Assembly: GCA_041392785.1 (NCBI GenBank) | Contig: JAWKLK010000006.1 | Coordinates: forward strand, 213,194 to 277,193 | DNA length: 64,000 nt | Origin: OLB9 sp041392785 | Lineage (GTDB): Bacteria > Bacteroidota > Bacteroidia > Chitinophagales > Saprospiraceae | Reading direction: 5' to 3' | Shown here: one piece after another, positions 29,349 to 38,616 of the stretch | Layout: each line of letters starts with the position of its first letter | Numbering within the stretch: position 1 is the first letter of the stretch | The notes under the pieces: model-generated | Seen by the model: the letters and a program-made list of their open reading frames with translations, nothing else | Database searches by the model: none | What the model was told of the DNA's origin: nothing | Made by a program: the position numbers and the translations under genes

Positions 29349-32300
29349 ATTCTATATTTTTATTGATGCTTTTAAGTCTATTATTGTAATGAATTAAAAT
29401 AGTTTCTGTGTCTCCTAATTCTTTAGCAAATCTTAGTTTATCTTCTTCTGTTTTACTGTATTTATAAAAGAATTTCAACAGTAAAATTTTTCCTTTTTGA
29501 TTTATTTTTTTTGATATTTCAAGAATTTGGTCAATAACATAATCAAAATTTGATTCTTCATAGGTTGAAATGGTATAGAACGATTTTGAAAACCTTTTTT
29601 CTTCAATTTCATTAAATATTTCCTCTAGCAATAAGGCAGTTAATCCGTTAATTAGATTTAATCCTGTATTTGATTGATAGCTTTCTAAAAAGCGTTGTAA
29701 GTTACCCTTTAAATCAAATAATGCGTCCTTATTAATGAAGTTGTTATTTTCATCATAAAAAACTTCAAACCATTTAGTAATATCCTTGTTATTGTTTTCT
29801 GCAATGTGTTGCAAAATATAAGTCGCTTCTGTGAACTTGAAATAAGCTTCTAAAGACCTTTTAAAAGATTCTTTCCCTTCATAAGTGTCGTCATATTTCA
29901 AACAGTTTTCATAGACATTTTTTAATGATTCTCTTCTATTAGTTCCAAACTTATCATAAGACCATTGAAGTAGAATTTTTACGAAGCGTTCAAATTTTGA
30001 AAGTTCTGTGTCTCTTAAAATATTTGTGTATTTTATTCTTTCTGAATGATTGTCAAATTCAAAATCATCAACATACTTTTTAATAAATTTCAGCAATGCA
30101 TTTTTTATGCTCTCATCTGTAAAAGTACTATATGTAACGGTAAATACCCCGCTAAAAAAGTCATCTACCGTCCAATCTGAAATAACACCTAAATTTGATA
30201 AGCGGTAAATGGCTTTTTCAACTTTTGCCTTGTTAGAAGCTAAGTTTATTGCACTCACAACCTTAGATGCTCCTGGCTCTGAGTAATTATTATGAAGTAG
30301 CGTTACAAGTTCCAATTCTTTTGATATTGAATCTAAACCATTTTGATATAAGAATATTTGACGAAATACATCTTGACCATTCCAACCAATTTGGGTACTT
30401 AATGTTTGAATTTCTTCATAAGTAGATTCAGGGTTAAAAATTGTTTGTACATCTGTTTCTGGTTTTTCTTCTGTTAGCAAAACATAACATTTAGAATCAC
30501 TTTTATCTCGTCCTGCTCTTCCCGCTTCTTGATAAAGTGATTCCATTGAAGCTGGCATACCATAATGAATTGTAAAACTTATGTTCTTCTTATTTATTCC
30601 CATACCAAAAGCTTTGGTAGCTGCAAGAAGTTTGAATTTATTTTGTTTAAAATCGTCTTGAACTTTCTGTTTGTAAATGTCAAACTCTTTATCTGTGCCA
30701 GCGAATGTATTTGGTTTTGTTCCTGAATAATATTCAATTCTTGTTTTAAAATTTGTCTGCAAATTGCCAGCTAAACTGGAACAACCAAAATTTCCTTGTT
30801 TGTTTGGTGTAAAAATTAATCCGCATTTTGGGTTTTCAAATTCAAAATCAAATATTTTATATTCCTCATTTTGCTTTTCAATAATTTTTAATGCTTCCTG
30901 ATATTTATTGCCTTTATCTTTAATAACTATGAACTCTAATTCAGGTCGAGTGTAGTCTGTTAAAGTTTTTACATTTTTTTGGTCAGTGTTAAATTCTAGC
31001 TGAATATCTTTTAAAACATTAACTGATGCAGTTGCAGTTAGACCTAAGAAATTTATGGAAGGGCAGTATTTTTTTATTGTATTTGAGAGATTTAAATACG
31101 AAGTCCGAAAATCGTGTCCCCATTCCGATAAGCAATGAACTTCATCAATTACTGCGTAAGAAAAGTTTAGATGAGAGTTAATTGCAACCAGTCTTTCTCT
31201 AAAATCTTTTGTTTGAAATCTTTCAGGGGAAATAAAAACAAAAAAGTATTTCCCATTACTATAATTGTCTAATATTTCTGTTCTTTCAGTACCAATTGTA
31301 TCACTATTTATGGATTCTATATTTTGAATGTAGGCTGTTTCAAGGTCTTTTATTTGGTCATACATTAAAGATTTAATTGGGCATACCACGAAACTTATAC
31401 AAGGTTGTAATAAACAAGCAAGTTGATAAGTCAAAGATTTCCCACCGCCTGTTGGTAATAAACCTATAGTTGTATTGTTTTCTAAAATGTTTTGAAGTAT
31501 TGAAATTTGTCCATTATTGAACTTATCGTATTCAAATATGTTTTTTAGAAAAAATTCTAGATTTTCTAAATCATCAGATTCCTCATTAAAAATGAGTTTA
31601 TACTCAAACTTATTAGTAGTACTAAGTTTAAAATAATTGATTCTGTCTAATTTATTCTTATTTGTATTGTGAAATAAATCTAAATATTCAGTTCTAACGA
31701 AAATTACATCTTCATTTAGCATATATTCATCAGTCCAACGTTGAAATATGCTAAAATCAATTTTTAAACAATTTGAATCGCTGAAATTTTGAACATTATT
31801 AACCTCAAATTGAGGTTCCTTAAATGGAACTTTTTGTAATTTCAGAAGATGGTAAAACCATTCGAATAAATCTTCTATTGCGTGGTTTTCATATCCATTT
31901 ATGTCTTGATTTTTAACTTCAAATTTCCATTTGTCGTCATCAAGATTTATTTTGCCACACTCAAGCAGTTCAAGAATTAAAATTTGAAAACGAATTATTG
32001 CCGTAGGCAATAATTTAGTTTTTTTTATTTCTTCGGAAATATCAGCGAAGCTGAGATTAAAATTTGTTTTGTATAAATTTAGAAACCTTGAATATTTTTC
32101 TAGTTGAGTTTTTATTTGCTCTATTTTTTCAAAATAGATTTCATTTCTCTCTTCAAAATCTTTTGTGTCTATTCTAACCGTTAAAACCTTTGATAACAAT
32201 AAGTGATTATCTCTTATTGAATCTATAACTCTTCCTACTTCTTCTTTGTGTTGTTGTCCGTCTATTTCTATAACTAAATTTGCTTGCGGTAAGAAAAAGT

Positions 32301-32721
32301 CAACACATTGATGTCTAAAGTCTTCGTCATTCCTTTGAGTGATTTCGTTAATTTCAATTTCAGGAATTATTAGTTGTTTTATGAATTCGAACTCTGACAA
32401 ATCCTCACATATTCTCTCTTCTAAAAATATTCTAGCAGGAAAGTAATTGTTAACTTCATCTCCTTTTATGGTCTTATGCCATAAGATATTTGATTGGTCA
32501 ATTAATACGAATGGTTTTTTGAATTGCTCATCACTCTTGTGAATTGAGCCATAAATACTTTGTAAATATTGACTCATCAAGGTTGGTTTTCCTCTTTGAA
32601 TTAAGTTTTTGACTATTAGAATAGCTGATTGAAATTTAGATTCTTTTCTCGAATCTGCTAGATTCTGAATGACAAAATTATGGTTGGTATAAGAATAATT
32701 AGCAGAATATTTTTTCATCAT
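29326..32721 (-). CDS. Cassette gene: nuclease-fused RecQ-like helicase
   Basis: The 1131-residue protein has an N-terminal domain with a DUF559/VSR-like PD-(D/E)XK core (D141, then IEIDGQQH at 151-158) and a superfamily 2 helicase core. Helicase motifs are LLPTGGGKS (421-429), IDEVH (525-529), LGLTATA and YQEAGRAGRDKSDS (arginine finger), as in RecQ. The ~400 C-terminal residues are helical and not RQC/HRDC-like as far as I can see. Nuclease plus helicase and a membrane partner in one cassette suggest a phage-defence system. I cannot match it to a named system. Confidence 0.78.
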   Translation of the reverse strand: MMKKYSANYSYTNHNFVIQNLADSRKESKFQSAILIVKNLIQRGKPTLMSQYLQSIYGSIHKSDEQFKKPFVLIDQSNILWHKTIKGDEVNNYFPARIFLEERICEDLSEFEFIKQLIIPEIEINEITQRNDEDFRHQCVDFFLPQANLVIEIDGQQHKEEVGRVIDSIRDNHLLLSKVLTVRIDTKDFEERNEIYFEKIEQIKTQLEKYSRFLNLYKTNFNLSFADISEEIKKTKLLPTAIIRFQILILELLECGKINLDDDKWKFEVKNQDINGYENHAIEDLFEWFYHLLKLQKVPFKEPQFEVNNVQNFSDSNCLKIDFSIFQRWTDEYMLNEDVIFVRTEYLDLFHNTNKNKLDRINYFKLSTTNKFEYKLIFNEESDDLENLEFFLKNIFEYDKFNNGQISILQNILENNTTIGLLPTGGGKSLTYQLACLLQPCISFVVCPIKSLMYDQIKDLETAYIQNIESINSDTIGTERTEILDNYSNGKYFFVFISPERFQTKDFRERLVAINSHLNFSYAVIDEVHCLSEWGHDFRTSYLNLSNTIKKYCPSINFLGLTATASVNVLKDIQLEFNTDQKNVKTLTDYTRPELEFIVIKDKGNKYQEALKIIEKQNEEYKIFDFEFENPKCGLIFTPNKQGNFGCSSLAGNLQTNFKTRIEYYSGTKPNTFAGTDKEFDIYKQKVQDDFKQNKFKLLAATKAFGMGINKKNISFTIHYGMPASMESLYQEAGRAGRDKSDSKCYVLLTEEKPETDVQTIFNPESTYEEIQTLSTQIGWNGQDVFRQIFLYQNGLDSISKELELVTLLHNNYSEPGASKVVSAINLASNKAKVEKAIYRLSNLGVISDWTVDDFFSGVFTVTYSTFTDESIKNALLKFIKKYVDDFEFDNHSERIKYTNILRDTELSKFERFVKILLQWSYDKFGTNRRESLKNVYENCLKYDDTYEGKESFKRSLEAYFKFTEATYILQHIAENNNKDITKWFEVFYDENNNFINKDALFDLKGNLQRFLESYQSNTGLNLINGLTALLLEEIFNEIEEKRFSKSFYTISTYEESNFDYVIDQILEISKKINQKGKILLLKFFYKYSKTEEDKLRFAKELGDTETILIHYNNRLKSINKNIEYGFRKIG

Positions 32722-32845
32722 TCATTTTAATTCATTTTGTTTTGAGCGTTGGCAAAAAACAGCTCTTTTGGTTTTTTAGCGTTGGCATTTGTGTCGGCAA
32801 AAACCAAATGTGCTGTTTGTGCGGTTGGCTTTTACACTGACGGCT

Positions 32846-32905
32846 AACGCTTGTGCTTTGCGACGGTTTTTGGCGATAGCCAAAACTGTCGTCAAAGCAC
32901 TTGTT
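32846..32905 (-). repeat. attC-like site 4
   Basis: 60 bp; outer arms TGCTTTG/CAAAGCA and inner GACGGTTTTTGGC/GCCAAAACTGTC with an unpaired base. Almost identical to the site at 58276. The left cassette ends ACGGCTAAC, matching its start GTTAGCCGT. Confidence 0.85.
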
Positions 32906-33802
32906 CTACAACGTTTTTGAAACTATTTCTCTGTTTATATAAACTGGACTTATCATCGCTGAATATTCTATACTAACATGTTCATCTGATATGTTTTTTC
33001 TTATGATGAATTGACAAAGTACATCTTGCCTTTTTATATAGCCATTAGATCTCGGTTTTACCACTGTAAAAATATCACCGTCATTAGCATTTTTATAAAA
33101 TCGTTGAGCTATTCCTGTATAGTAAACATTAAGTTCTTCACAATTTTCAAATTGCTTTAAATCATTGTCCTTATATAAATAATGTTTAGAATTAATTGAT
33201 TTTTCAATAACTCCGTTAACTACTCTCTTTGTAATATCATCCCTTTCTTTTTTTAATGAATCTATAATTTCGAATTTAGACGAATATAAATCAGTATAGC
33301 AAGATGCACTCATGAAATCATTAAATTTTACATTTTTACAAAACTCATTGAATATTTTTTCGCTTAAATGTGCGTCAATATAGTTATCAAACTCAAAAAG
33401 AAAAAATAGATGGCCTTTTAAAAATGTCTTCGCCCATACATAGGTTGAATCATTTACTCTTCCTTTACTTTCTTGAATTTTATCATTGAAATTGGTTTTA
33501 ATCGTGTACTCAATATTCTCATTGGTAAAAAAAGAATTGTGCAATTCGTTTTCGCCACTATTTGTTGAAAATACCAATTCTAATGTAAACTGTTCATATT
33601 TCAATTTTCTAATTAAGTAATGAATGCCATTAGTCTTTATAATGTGTTTTATTGATGCTGGTACTTCTATTTTTGAACAATTCAGCTCACAATCTTTTAA
33701 AAAGGTATAACCATTACTTATAATGAATTCTTCCGAAATTTCAGTATTCTGATTGCAGGATAAGAAAAAAATAATTACAAATATTATTTGAACAAGTCGC
33801 AT
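32906..33802 (-). CDS. Cassette gene: lipoprotein, candidate immunity partner
   Basis: The 298-residue product has a lipoprotein signal (hydrophobic stretch, then FFLSC with Cys at about residue 16), so it is probably lipid-anchored. The rest is a soluble domain of unknown family. Its start lies 62 bp inside the upstream secreted-protein gene, showing tight coupling. A lipoprotein encoded directly after a secreted protein of toxin-like architecture fits an immunity role, which is an inference from position. The stop region is close to the GTT end of the attC site, as usual in this array. Confidence 0.68.
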   Translation of the reverse strand: MRLVQIIFVIIFFLSCNQNTEISEEFIISNGYTFLKDCELNCSKIEVPASIKHIIKTNGIHYLIRKLKYEQFTLELVFSTNSGENELHNSFFTNENIEYTIKTNFNDKIQESKGRVNDSTYVWAKTFLKGHLFFLFEFDNYIDAHLSEKIFNEFCKNVKFNDFMSASCYTDLYSSKFEIIDSLKKERDDITKRVVNGVIEKSINSKHYLYKDNDLKQFENCEELNVYYTGIAQRFYKNANDGDIFTVVKPRSNGYIKRQDVLCQFIIRKNISDEHVSIEYSAMISPVYINREIVSKTL

Positions 33803-35384
33803 ATTTTTTGTTTATAATTTTGTGATATATTTTAAATTTCTTTTTGGGGTCATCTATCAATTTGTCCAAAGAATTATAGATATCAAATAACTCAGGGTTT
33901 TTATTTAAATTGTCAGTTCCAAGAATATGAAATACGCCAGACCCTGTTGCCATAAATCCCGTTAATGGTTCGAAATGAAAAGGAAGGGCATGTCCCCTAT
34001 GAGTTCCTAAATGGCCTAAAGCATGATAGCAAATAAATGCGGCTCCTTTGTTTATATTTCCCGCCCGTAATTTTTCAACATCAACACTTGAGACATCAAG
34101 AACTGCAGTTCTCCAAGCTAGATTATCAGCTATCTCCCAATCTTCAGGATTAGTAATCCATGACTTAACATCACCAAAAAAATCCTGTCCAATAAAATGC
34201 TTATTTTTTGATGTGGGACAACAACTGAGACTTTCATTTATGTCGCATCTATCGTTGCCAATAACAATTAGAATATCTCCATTTCTGTAATTGGAATACG
34301 GCATTTTATCAGAAATTACTATTTCAGGTGAACAACCACCTTTACTTAAAAATCCAGTAAGGTATGATTTTAGTTCAGAATCTGAAGTACTTGTGGCCCC
34401 TGCTTTTAAAATCAATAATTTTGCCTTCCCAGTTTTGGGTTGAAATCCAGAATAAACATTGCTATATAATTCAACAGAGTTACCCACGCCTTTTATTGCA
34501 ATGATATCTATATAAGCAAATTGATTTTTTCTTTTGTCTCCTGAAACTAATTCAGATTTGGCACAAGAAAAATCATCAATATATGTTAATCTTACTTGAA
34601 TTGGTGTTAGATATTTGTTTAGTGTTACGGATAATGAATCTAAATAAGAATAAAGATTTATCAAACCTGATGGCGAATCTAAAATTAGTTCACCGTTGTT
34701 TTTAAAAAATTCAGTTGAAGGGCGGATTGGCTGATATGAAGACAAACTGAATCCATCAAATTTTGAATAATTCTCATATCCTAGAATCATTTTTGTTTCT
34801 GTCAAAGTCAAACATCCACCGCATTGTGGTGAAAATCTTCTTCCTGCAATGTCACAGCATTCAATCTGATGCTGAAAATAGGTTTTTAACCTGTTCATAC
34901 CAAAAACTTCAGCACTTGAATAATTGACATAAGACCTTCCAAGTTCAGAATACTTTAGTTCAGTAAAGGCTAAAATCTCCGCTTTCAAATTATTAAGTGC
35001 TTCTACATCGGTGCATTGCATTGATGAATCTTTAGGCAATTTTATATCTACCCAAAATTTAGAATAAACACCCTTGCTGTCAGACTGCTTTCCGAAAATT
35101 AGATAATACTCAGACGGGATTTCGGAAATTACCTTATTCCAAACTGCTTCAAAACCACCCTGCATGAATTCATTATTAGAATAAAATCCAAAACTGTAAA
35201 CCTTAAATTGGTTTTTGAATTTTGAAGGTATCGATTGCTGTAATTCGCAAGCTGCGGTGTTTAAGTCAGCTTGATATGAACTTATTTCAACTCCGGAAAA
35301 ATCAGCTAAAACTTGGTAACAATTTTGGCTGATCATTGATAAGTGTACAAAGAGAAAAGCAGTAAGTATTAATATTCGATTCAT
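33741..35384 (-). CDS. Cassette gene: secreted protein, toxin-like layout (family A)
   Basis: The 547-residue protein has a signal peptide (MNRILILTAFLFVHLSMISQ) and an N-terminal domain of ~130 residues with CYQVLADF, ACELQQ, FKVYSFGFY and FWVDIKLPKDSSMQCTDVEAL. The same pattern occurs at the start of the secreted protein at 46087-47793, but the C-terminal halves are unrelated. The late region has CYHALGHLGTHRGHALPFHF, rich in His, a possible catalytic or metal site. Shared leader domain, variable tail and a following small gene recall polymorphic toxins; the activity is unknown. Confidence 0.65.
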   Translation of the reverse strand: MNRILILTAFLFVHLSMISQNCYQVLADFSGVEISSYQADLNTAACELQQSIPSKFKNQFKVYSFGFYSNNEFMQGGFEAVWNKVISEIPSEYYLIFGKQSDSKGVYSKFWVDIKLPKDSSMQCTDVEALNNLKAEILAFTELKYSELGRSYVNYSSAEVFGMNRLKTYFQHQIECCDIAGRRFSPQCGGCLTLTETKMILGYENYSKFDGFSLSSYQPIRPSTEFFKNNGELILDSPSGLINLYSYLDSLSVTLNKYLTPIQVRLTYIDDFSCAKSELVSGDKRKNQFAYIDIIAIKGVGNSVELYSNVYSGFQPKTGKAKLLILKAGATSTSDSELKSYLTGFLSKGGCSPEIVISDKMPYSNYRNGDILIVIGNDRCDINESLSCCPTSKNKHFIGQDFFGDVKSWITNPEDWEIADNLAWRTAVLDVSSVDVEKLRAGNINKGAAFICYHALGHLGTHRGHALPFHFEPLTGFMATGSGVFHILGTDNLNKNPELFDIYNSLDKLIDDPKKKFKIYHKIINKKYATCSNNICNYFFLILQSEY

Positions 35385-35428
35385 TTTAGAAAGTTTTTAT
35401 TGTGAATTAATTTTGCTTAATGGTGTAG

Positions 35429-35486
35429 AACGTCTAGTACATGCGACGTGGCGGCTTTAGCCGACATGGTCGTCATGTACATTGTT
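35429..35486 (-). repeat. attC-like site 5
   Basis: 58 bp; arms GTACATG/CATGTAC, CGAC/GTCG and GGCT/AGCC with unpaired bases, AAC/GTT ends. Same subfamily as the sites at 38558, 43985 and 49741. The left cassette starts GTTCTACAAC and ends GTGTAGAAC. Confidence 0.88.
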
Positions 35487-35927
35487 AGTACTTGTGATTT
35501 AATTTAATTTTTCTTTTAATTTTATCTTCCCGTTTTCCAAAACTTGCAAGGTTTATACTATTCTGATTTGATGAATTATTTGCTCATTTTGACAATTTTC
35601 ACCGTTCAAAAATATCACTTTTCCCGAATATTTTACTACCCTATCAAATCACGTTTTAAAAGTCAAAATTTTCAATTTGGTTTCTAGGTGAAATTTGACC
35701 TTTCGCTGAATTTTAAAGTTTCAAATTTCGATTTTTGGCTTCGCTAAGTTTAATACTTGAACGGTTTTTAGTTGTCAGTTTGCGTTTCCTTGCAAGTTTC
35801 TGAATTCATGACTGTTTACTGATTTTTATACATTCCACCAATTTTTTGCATCCGATTTACTCGAAGAACTTCACTCAGGAATTTCTCCGTTTTACCGAAA
35901 ACGGGTGAATTTTTCATAAGTACTAAC
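35484..35927 (-). repeat. ORF-poor cassette, copy 1
   Basis: A 444-bp cassette with ends GTTAGTACTT and AAGTACTAAC and no long reading frame. A near-identical copy lies at 44041-44483, nine cassettes' worth of DNA (about 8.5 kb) away. The interior is AT-rich with short repeats (TTGCAAG twice). The only coding candidate is a 33-codon frame at 35816-35917. It could carry a small protein, a regulatory RNA or an internal promoter. Confidence 0.8.
35816..35917 (-). CDS. Possible 33-residue small protein in the ORF-poor cassette
   Basis: Starts 8 bp inside the cassette and reads MKNSPVFGKTEKFLSEVLRV then 13 more residues to the stop. The second cassette copy keeps the frame with one synonymous and two amino-acid changes (Gly to Glu, Tyr to Cys). 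Conservation may simply reflect recent duplication. No known family. Confidence 0.35.
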   Translation of the reverse strand: MKNSPVFGKTEKFLSEVLRVNRMQKIGGMYKNQ

Positions 35928-35984
35928 GGCTGCGATTTACGACGGCCGCTCCCGATAGGGGCGGCTGTCGTTAAATCGCTTGTT
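35925..35984 (-). repeat. attC-like site 6
   Basis: 60 bp; arms GCGATTTA/TAAATCGC, then CGACGGCCGC and GCGGCTGTCG with CCCGATAGGG in the centre. Sequence unlike the GTACATG subfamily but the same size and ends. Confidence 0.85.
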
Positions 35985-35996
35985 ATGTTTCGTTAT

Positions 35997-36911
35997 TTAA
36001 CCACTTTTGACGATTTTCTTTGTAATTGTAAAATCATTAATTTTTACTTTTAATATATACAAACCATCTTTGAAATCTTGAATATCAATTATATGCTCTT
36101 TACCAAATTTTAATAATCTTCCTTGAAAGTCAAACAATTCCCATTTGAGTGATTCAGTTGATTCAAAGTTTATAAAATTAGAAGTTGGATTTGGAAACAT
36201 CTTTATAGCTAACTCTTGAGCTAAAACATCAAAAACATTAACTGTTCCGCTGCATGGTGAGTTGCTGGAGCTCTCTGTTCTGAATGAAATTAACAACCCA
36301 TAAATTGTATCAATACTTCCTTCATTTTGTACATCAAGAATGTAATCAAAAAAACCATTAGTATTTTTAGTAAAGTTATCAATCATAAATGATTGTTTTT
36401 CAGATAGACATACAAAAGATGGATTTTCAATAAATTCAGGATCATTAAACCAATTTGGAAATATTAAAGGTAAAATGTGTGGCGTTAAAAAGTCTTTCTT
36501 ATTACAAAATCCACTGTGCCGTGTACTGTCCCACGAGATTTTTAAAGGCATGGCTTTGATTTTTACAAATGCCTTTAATGGTTCTCTAACAAACAAACAA
36601 TTATAAGTAGGGTGTAAGCCTGCTTCTGTAGTGCCAATGATTTTTTTTGAGAGCACCTTTGGTGATGCCAAGTTATGAGCAGCTTCATTATGACTTGCCC
36701 TTACTTCAAAAATACTATTCCAAGGTAAATCTTTAATGTTGACTTCACCAAAATCTGGATTAAAATTCCCATTTGATTCTAAATCATGGCCAATTGTTAT
36801 ACTGTCTTTATTGCCAAGTCCATCTTCAAAAAAAAGTTTAGTTTCCCAAAATGCGGTTTTTTGTCCTAAAATAGCCAATGGTGATAGTAACAAAACTAGT
36901 AATACCTTCAT
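35997..36911 (-). CDS. Cassette gene: secreted protein with T9SS sorting domain
   Basis: The 304-residue protein starts with a signal peptide (MKVLLVLLLSPLAILGQ) and ends in a type A T9SS sorting domain (IKMFPNPTSNFINFES...GLYILKVKINDFTITKKIVK). The body of ~200 residues is beta-rich and unrecognised. It lies 2 bp downstream of a metalloprotease gene with the same kind of tail, so the two are a two-gene cassette for exported proteins and depend on the host type IX machinery. Confidence 0.8.
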   Translation of the reverse strand: MKVLLVLLLSPLAILGQKTAFWETKLFFEDGLGNKDSITIGHDLESNGNFNPDFGEVNIKDLPWNSIFEVRASHNEAAHNLASPKVLSKKIIGTTEAGLHPTYNCLFVREPLKAFVKIKAMPLKISWDSTRHSGFCNKKDFLTPHILPLIFPNWFNDPEFIENPSFVCLSEKQSFMIDNFTKNTNGFFDYILDVQNEGSIDTIYGLLISFRTESSSNSPCSGTVNVFDVLAQELAIKMFPNPTSNFINFESTESLKWELFDFQGRLLKFGKEHIIDIQDFKDGLYILKVKINDFTITKKIVKSG

Positions 36912-36913
36912 AG

Positions 36914-38515
36914 CTAATTTTTTATGATGTTTTCAATTATCAGATCGCCATTGTACTCAAAAATCAATGAATTGATACCAGATTGCCAATTTGATATGTC
37001 CAATGTAAACTGTTGGTTGTCTCCAATGGTTTCAGTTGTATTTCTGATTATTCCATATTGAGCTAACGTATTTAAATTAGCTCCATAAACTTTAAGTTGT
37101 CCACTTTCCTTTGTACTATATTTTATTGTAACTTGTCCGTTGGCAGGATTTGGGGATATACTTTCAATTACAAATTTGATTGTGTCTGGAACAGGTACTT
37201 GTTGATCACATAAAGGAGGTAAAGTAAATTTAAATTCTGTTTGATCTTCATCTCCGCATTCATTAAATACATTCAGCTTGATGGTATATTCTTGACCTGA
37301 TTGAAATCCATTTGGCCAATATGGAACATCAAATTTTGTATATTTAGGAGTGATGCAATATTTTCCAGCTTCATTAAAAACTTCTCCTGTAGAAACAATC
37401 TTTGTACCATTTGGTCGTAATATATCCAATTCATATCCACTTTCATTAAAACTACCATTTAGGTAAAAACAAGTTTGACAGTTTGTAGAGTTAGCAGGTT
37501 GTGGTACTGTTCCAACAAAAGCACTTGGCGGAGGACAACCACCCACAGTTATAAAATCACATTTATATTCAGCCAAATTGGTTAACATGGTAGTTATCTG
37601 ACATGGAGTTAAGGCCGAATAATCTGGATTGGCTGCCCAAGCACTGTAGGCCATCAAATTATTATTTTGTGCTGACCACTCACAACAAGGATGTGCTGCA
37701 CAAAAGTTTGCTAAATCACAAGCATTTAGACCGTTAATGGTTACTTCGCTATTCCAACAGTTTGTTCCTGATACATTTGATGTTCCATTACAATCACTAT
37801 CCCATGACCAATTATAATCCCATGTATCATCACAACCATCACCACCATCTGAGAAAGTATGTTCTAAATTTAAAGCATGTCCGATTTCATGGTTGAATAT
37901 AGCAGGACCAAAATTCTCTGATACTAACCAATTAGCATTAAAATTGCTAAAACCATTAGCAGTTCCAGGTATATTTCCTACGAATACATTAATCTCAGAT
38001 CCACCATTTGCAAAGAGAGACGAAACTTCACCAACCCAAGAAATATCTTGGCTAGAACTTTTGCAATGAATCCTTGTCCCACTTAAAACATACCTGATTG
38101 GTATGCACTGTGCTTCTGTGGCTGTCGCTCCATGTGCTTGTGTATTCCATTGATAGTTTAAGTTTTGTGAATTAGAACTCATACCTTCAAAAAAAGCATT
38201 TGCATCATTGATCATTTGTTCTGCGATTTCGAAAGCATTTGTAGGATTCAAATTACCTGTTACTCCAGGTGCAGTAGCGATTTTTCCTTGGCAGTTATCA
38301 TCCAGAAAAAAATGTACATTGACATTGATATAAACTGGAATACAGTTATCCTGAACAAATTCTATGTCAAAACAGTGATCAAAAGCAGTTGTTGGATATT
38401 CTGGAGAAACAAATGCAGAAGGCACAATATCATTTTCAATTGATATTGATTGTTGGGCAAAAAGTGAGTTTGAAAGTACAAACATCATGAGTGAAATTTT
38501 AAAAATCTTTGTCAT
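36914..38515 (-). CDS. Cassette gene: M43-type zinc metalloprotease with T9SS domain
   Basis: The 533-residue protein has a signal peptide, the metzincin motif HEIGHALNLEH (third His ligand), and a Met-turn region NNLMAYS about 90 residues later, as in pappalysin-like M43 peptidases. Many Cys residues (CDDTWDYNW, CCEWSAQ) suggest disulfides. A C-terminal T9SS sorting domain begins at SISPNPANG. It is presumably an exported protease. The cassette is bounded by GTTATGTTTC and GAAACATAAC. Exported proteases are unusual integron cargo. Confidence 0.85.
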   Translation of the reverse strand: MTKIFKISLMMFVLSNSLFAQQSISIENDIVPSAFVSPEYPTTAFDHCFDIEFVQDNCIPVYINVNVHFFLDDNCQGKIATAPGVTGNLNPTNAFEIAEQMINDANAFFEGMSSNSQNLNYQWNTQAHGATATEAQCIPIRYVLSGTRIHCKSSSQDISWVGEVSSLFANGGSEINVFVGNIPGTANGFSNFNANWLVSENFGPAIFNHEIGHALNLEHTFSDGGDGCDDTWDYNWSWDSDCNGTSNVSGTNCWNSEVTINGLNACDLANFCAAHPCCEWSAQNNNLMAYSAWAANPDYSALTPCQITTMLTNLAEYKCDFITVGGCPPPSAFVGTVPQPANSTNCQTCFYLNGSFNESGYELDILRPNGTKIVSTGEVFNEAGKYCITPKYTKFDVPYWPNGFQSGQEYTIKLNVFNECGDEDQTEFKFTLPPLCDQQVPVPDTIKFVIESISPNPANGQVTIKYSTKESGQLKVYGANLNTLAQYGIIRNTTETIGDNQQFTLDISNWQSGINSLIFEYNGDLIIENIIKN

Positions 38516-38557
38516 ACTATATGAATTTAAATGTGAAAAAATCTTTTAATGAAACAT

Positions 38558-38616
38558 AACGGTCGGTACATGCGGCGTGGCGGCGTTTAGCCGACATGAT
38601 CGTCATGTACATTGTT
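38558..38616 (-). repeat. attC-like site 7
   Basis: 59 bp; GTACATG/CATGTAC subfamily, with GGCGGC/GCCGAC inner arm and unpaired bases. The cassette on its right starts GTTAGTATCC and ends GGATACTAAC. Confidence 0.9.

Noticed and set aside
29326..32721. Housekeeping RecQ helicase
   Set aside because: The N-terminal nuclease, the length (1131 residues) and the missing RQC/HRDC signs make it an accessory protein.
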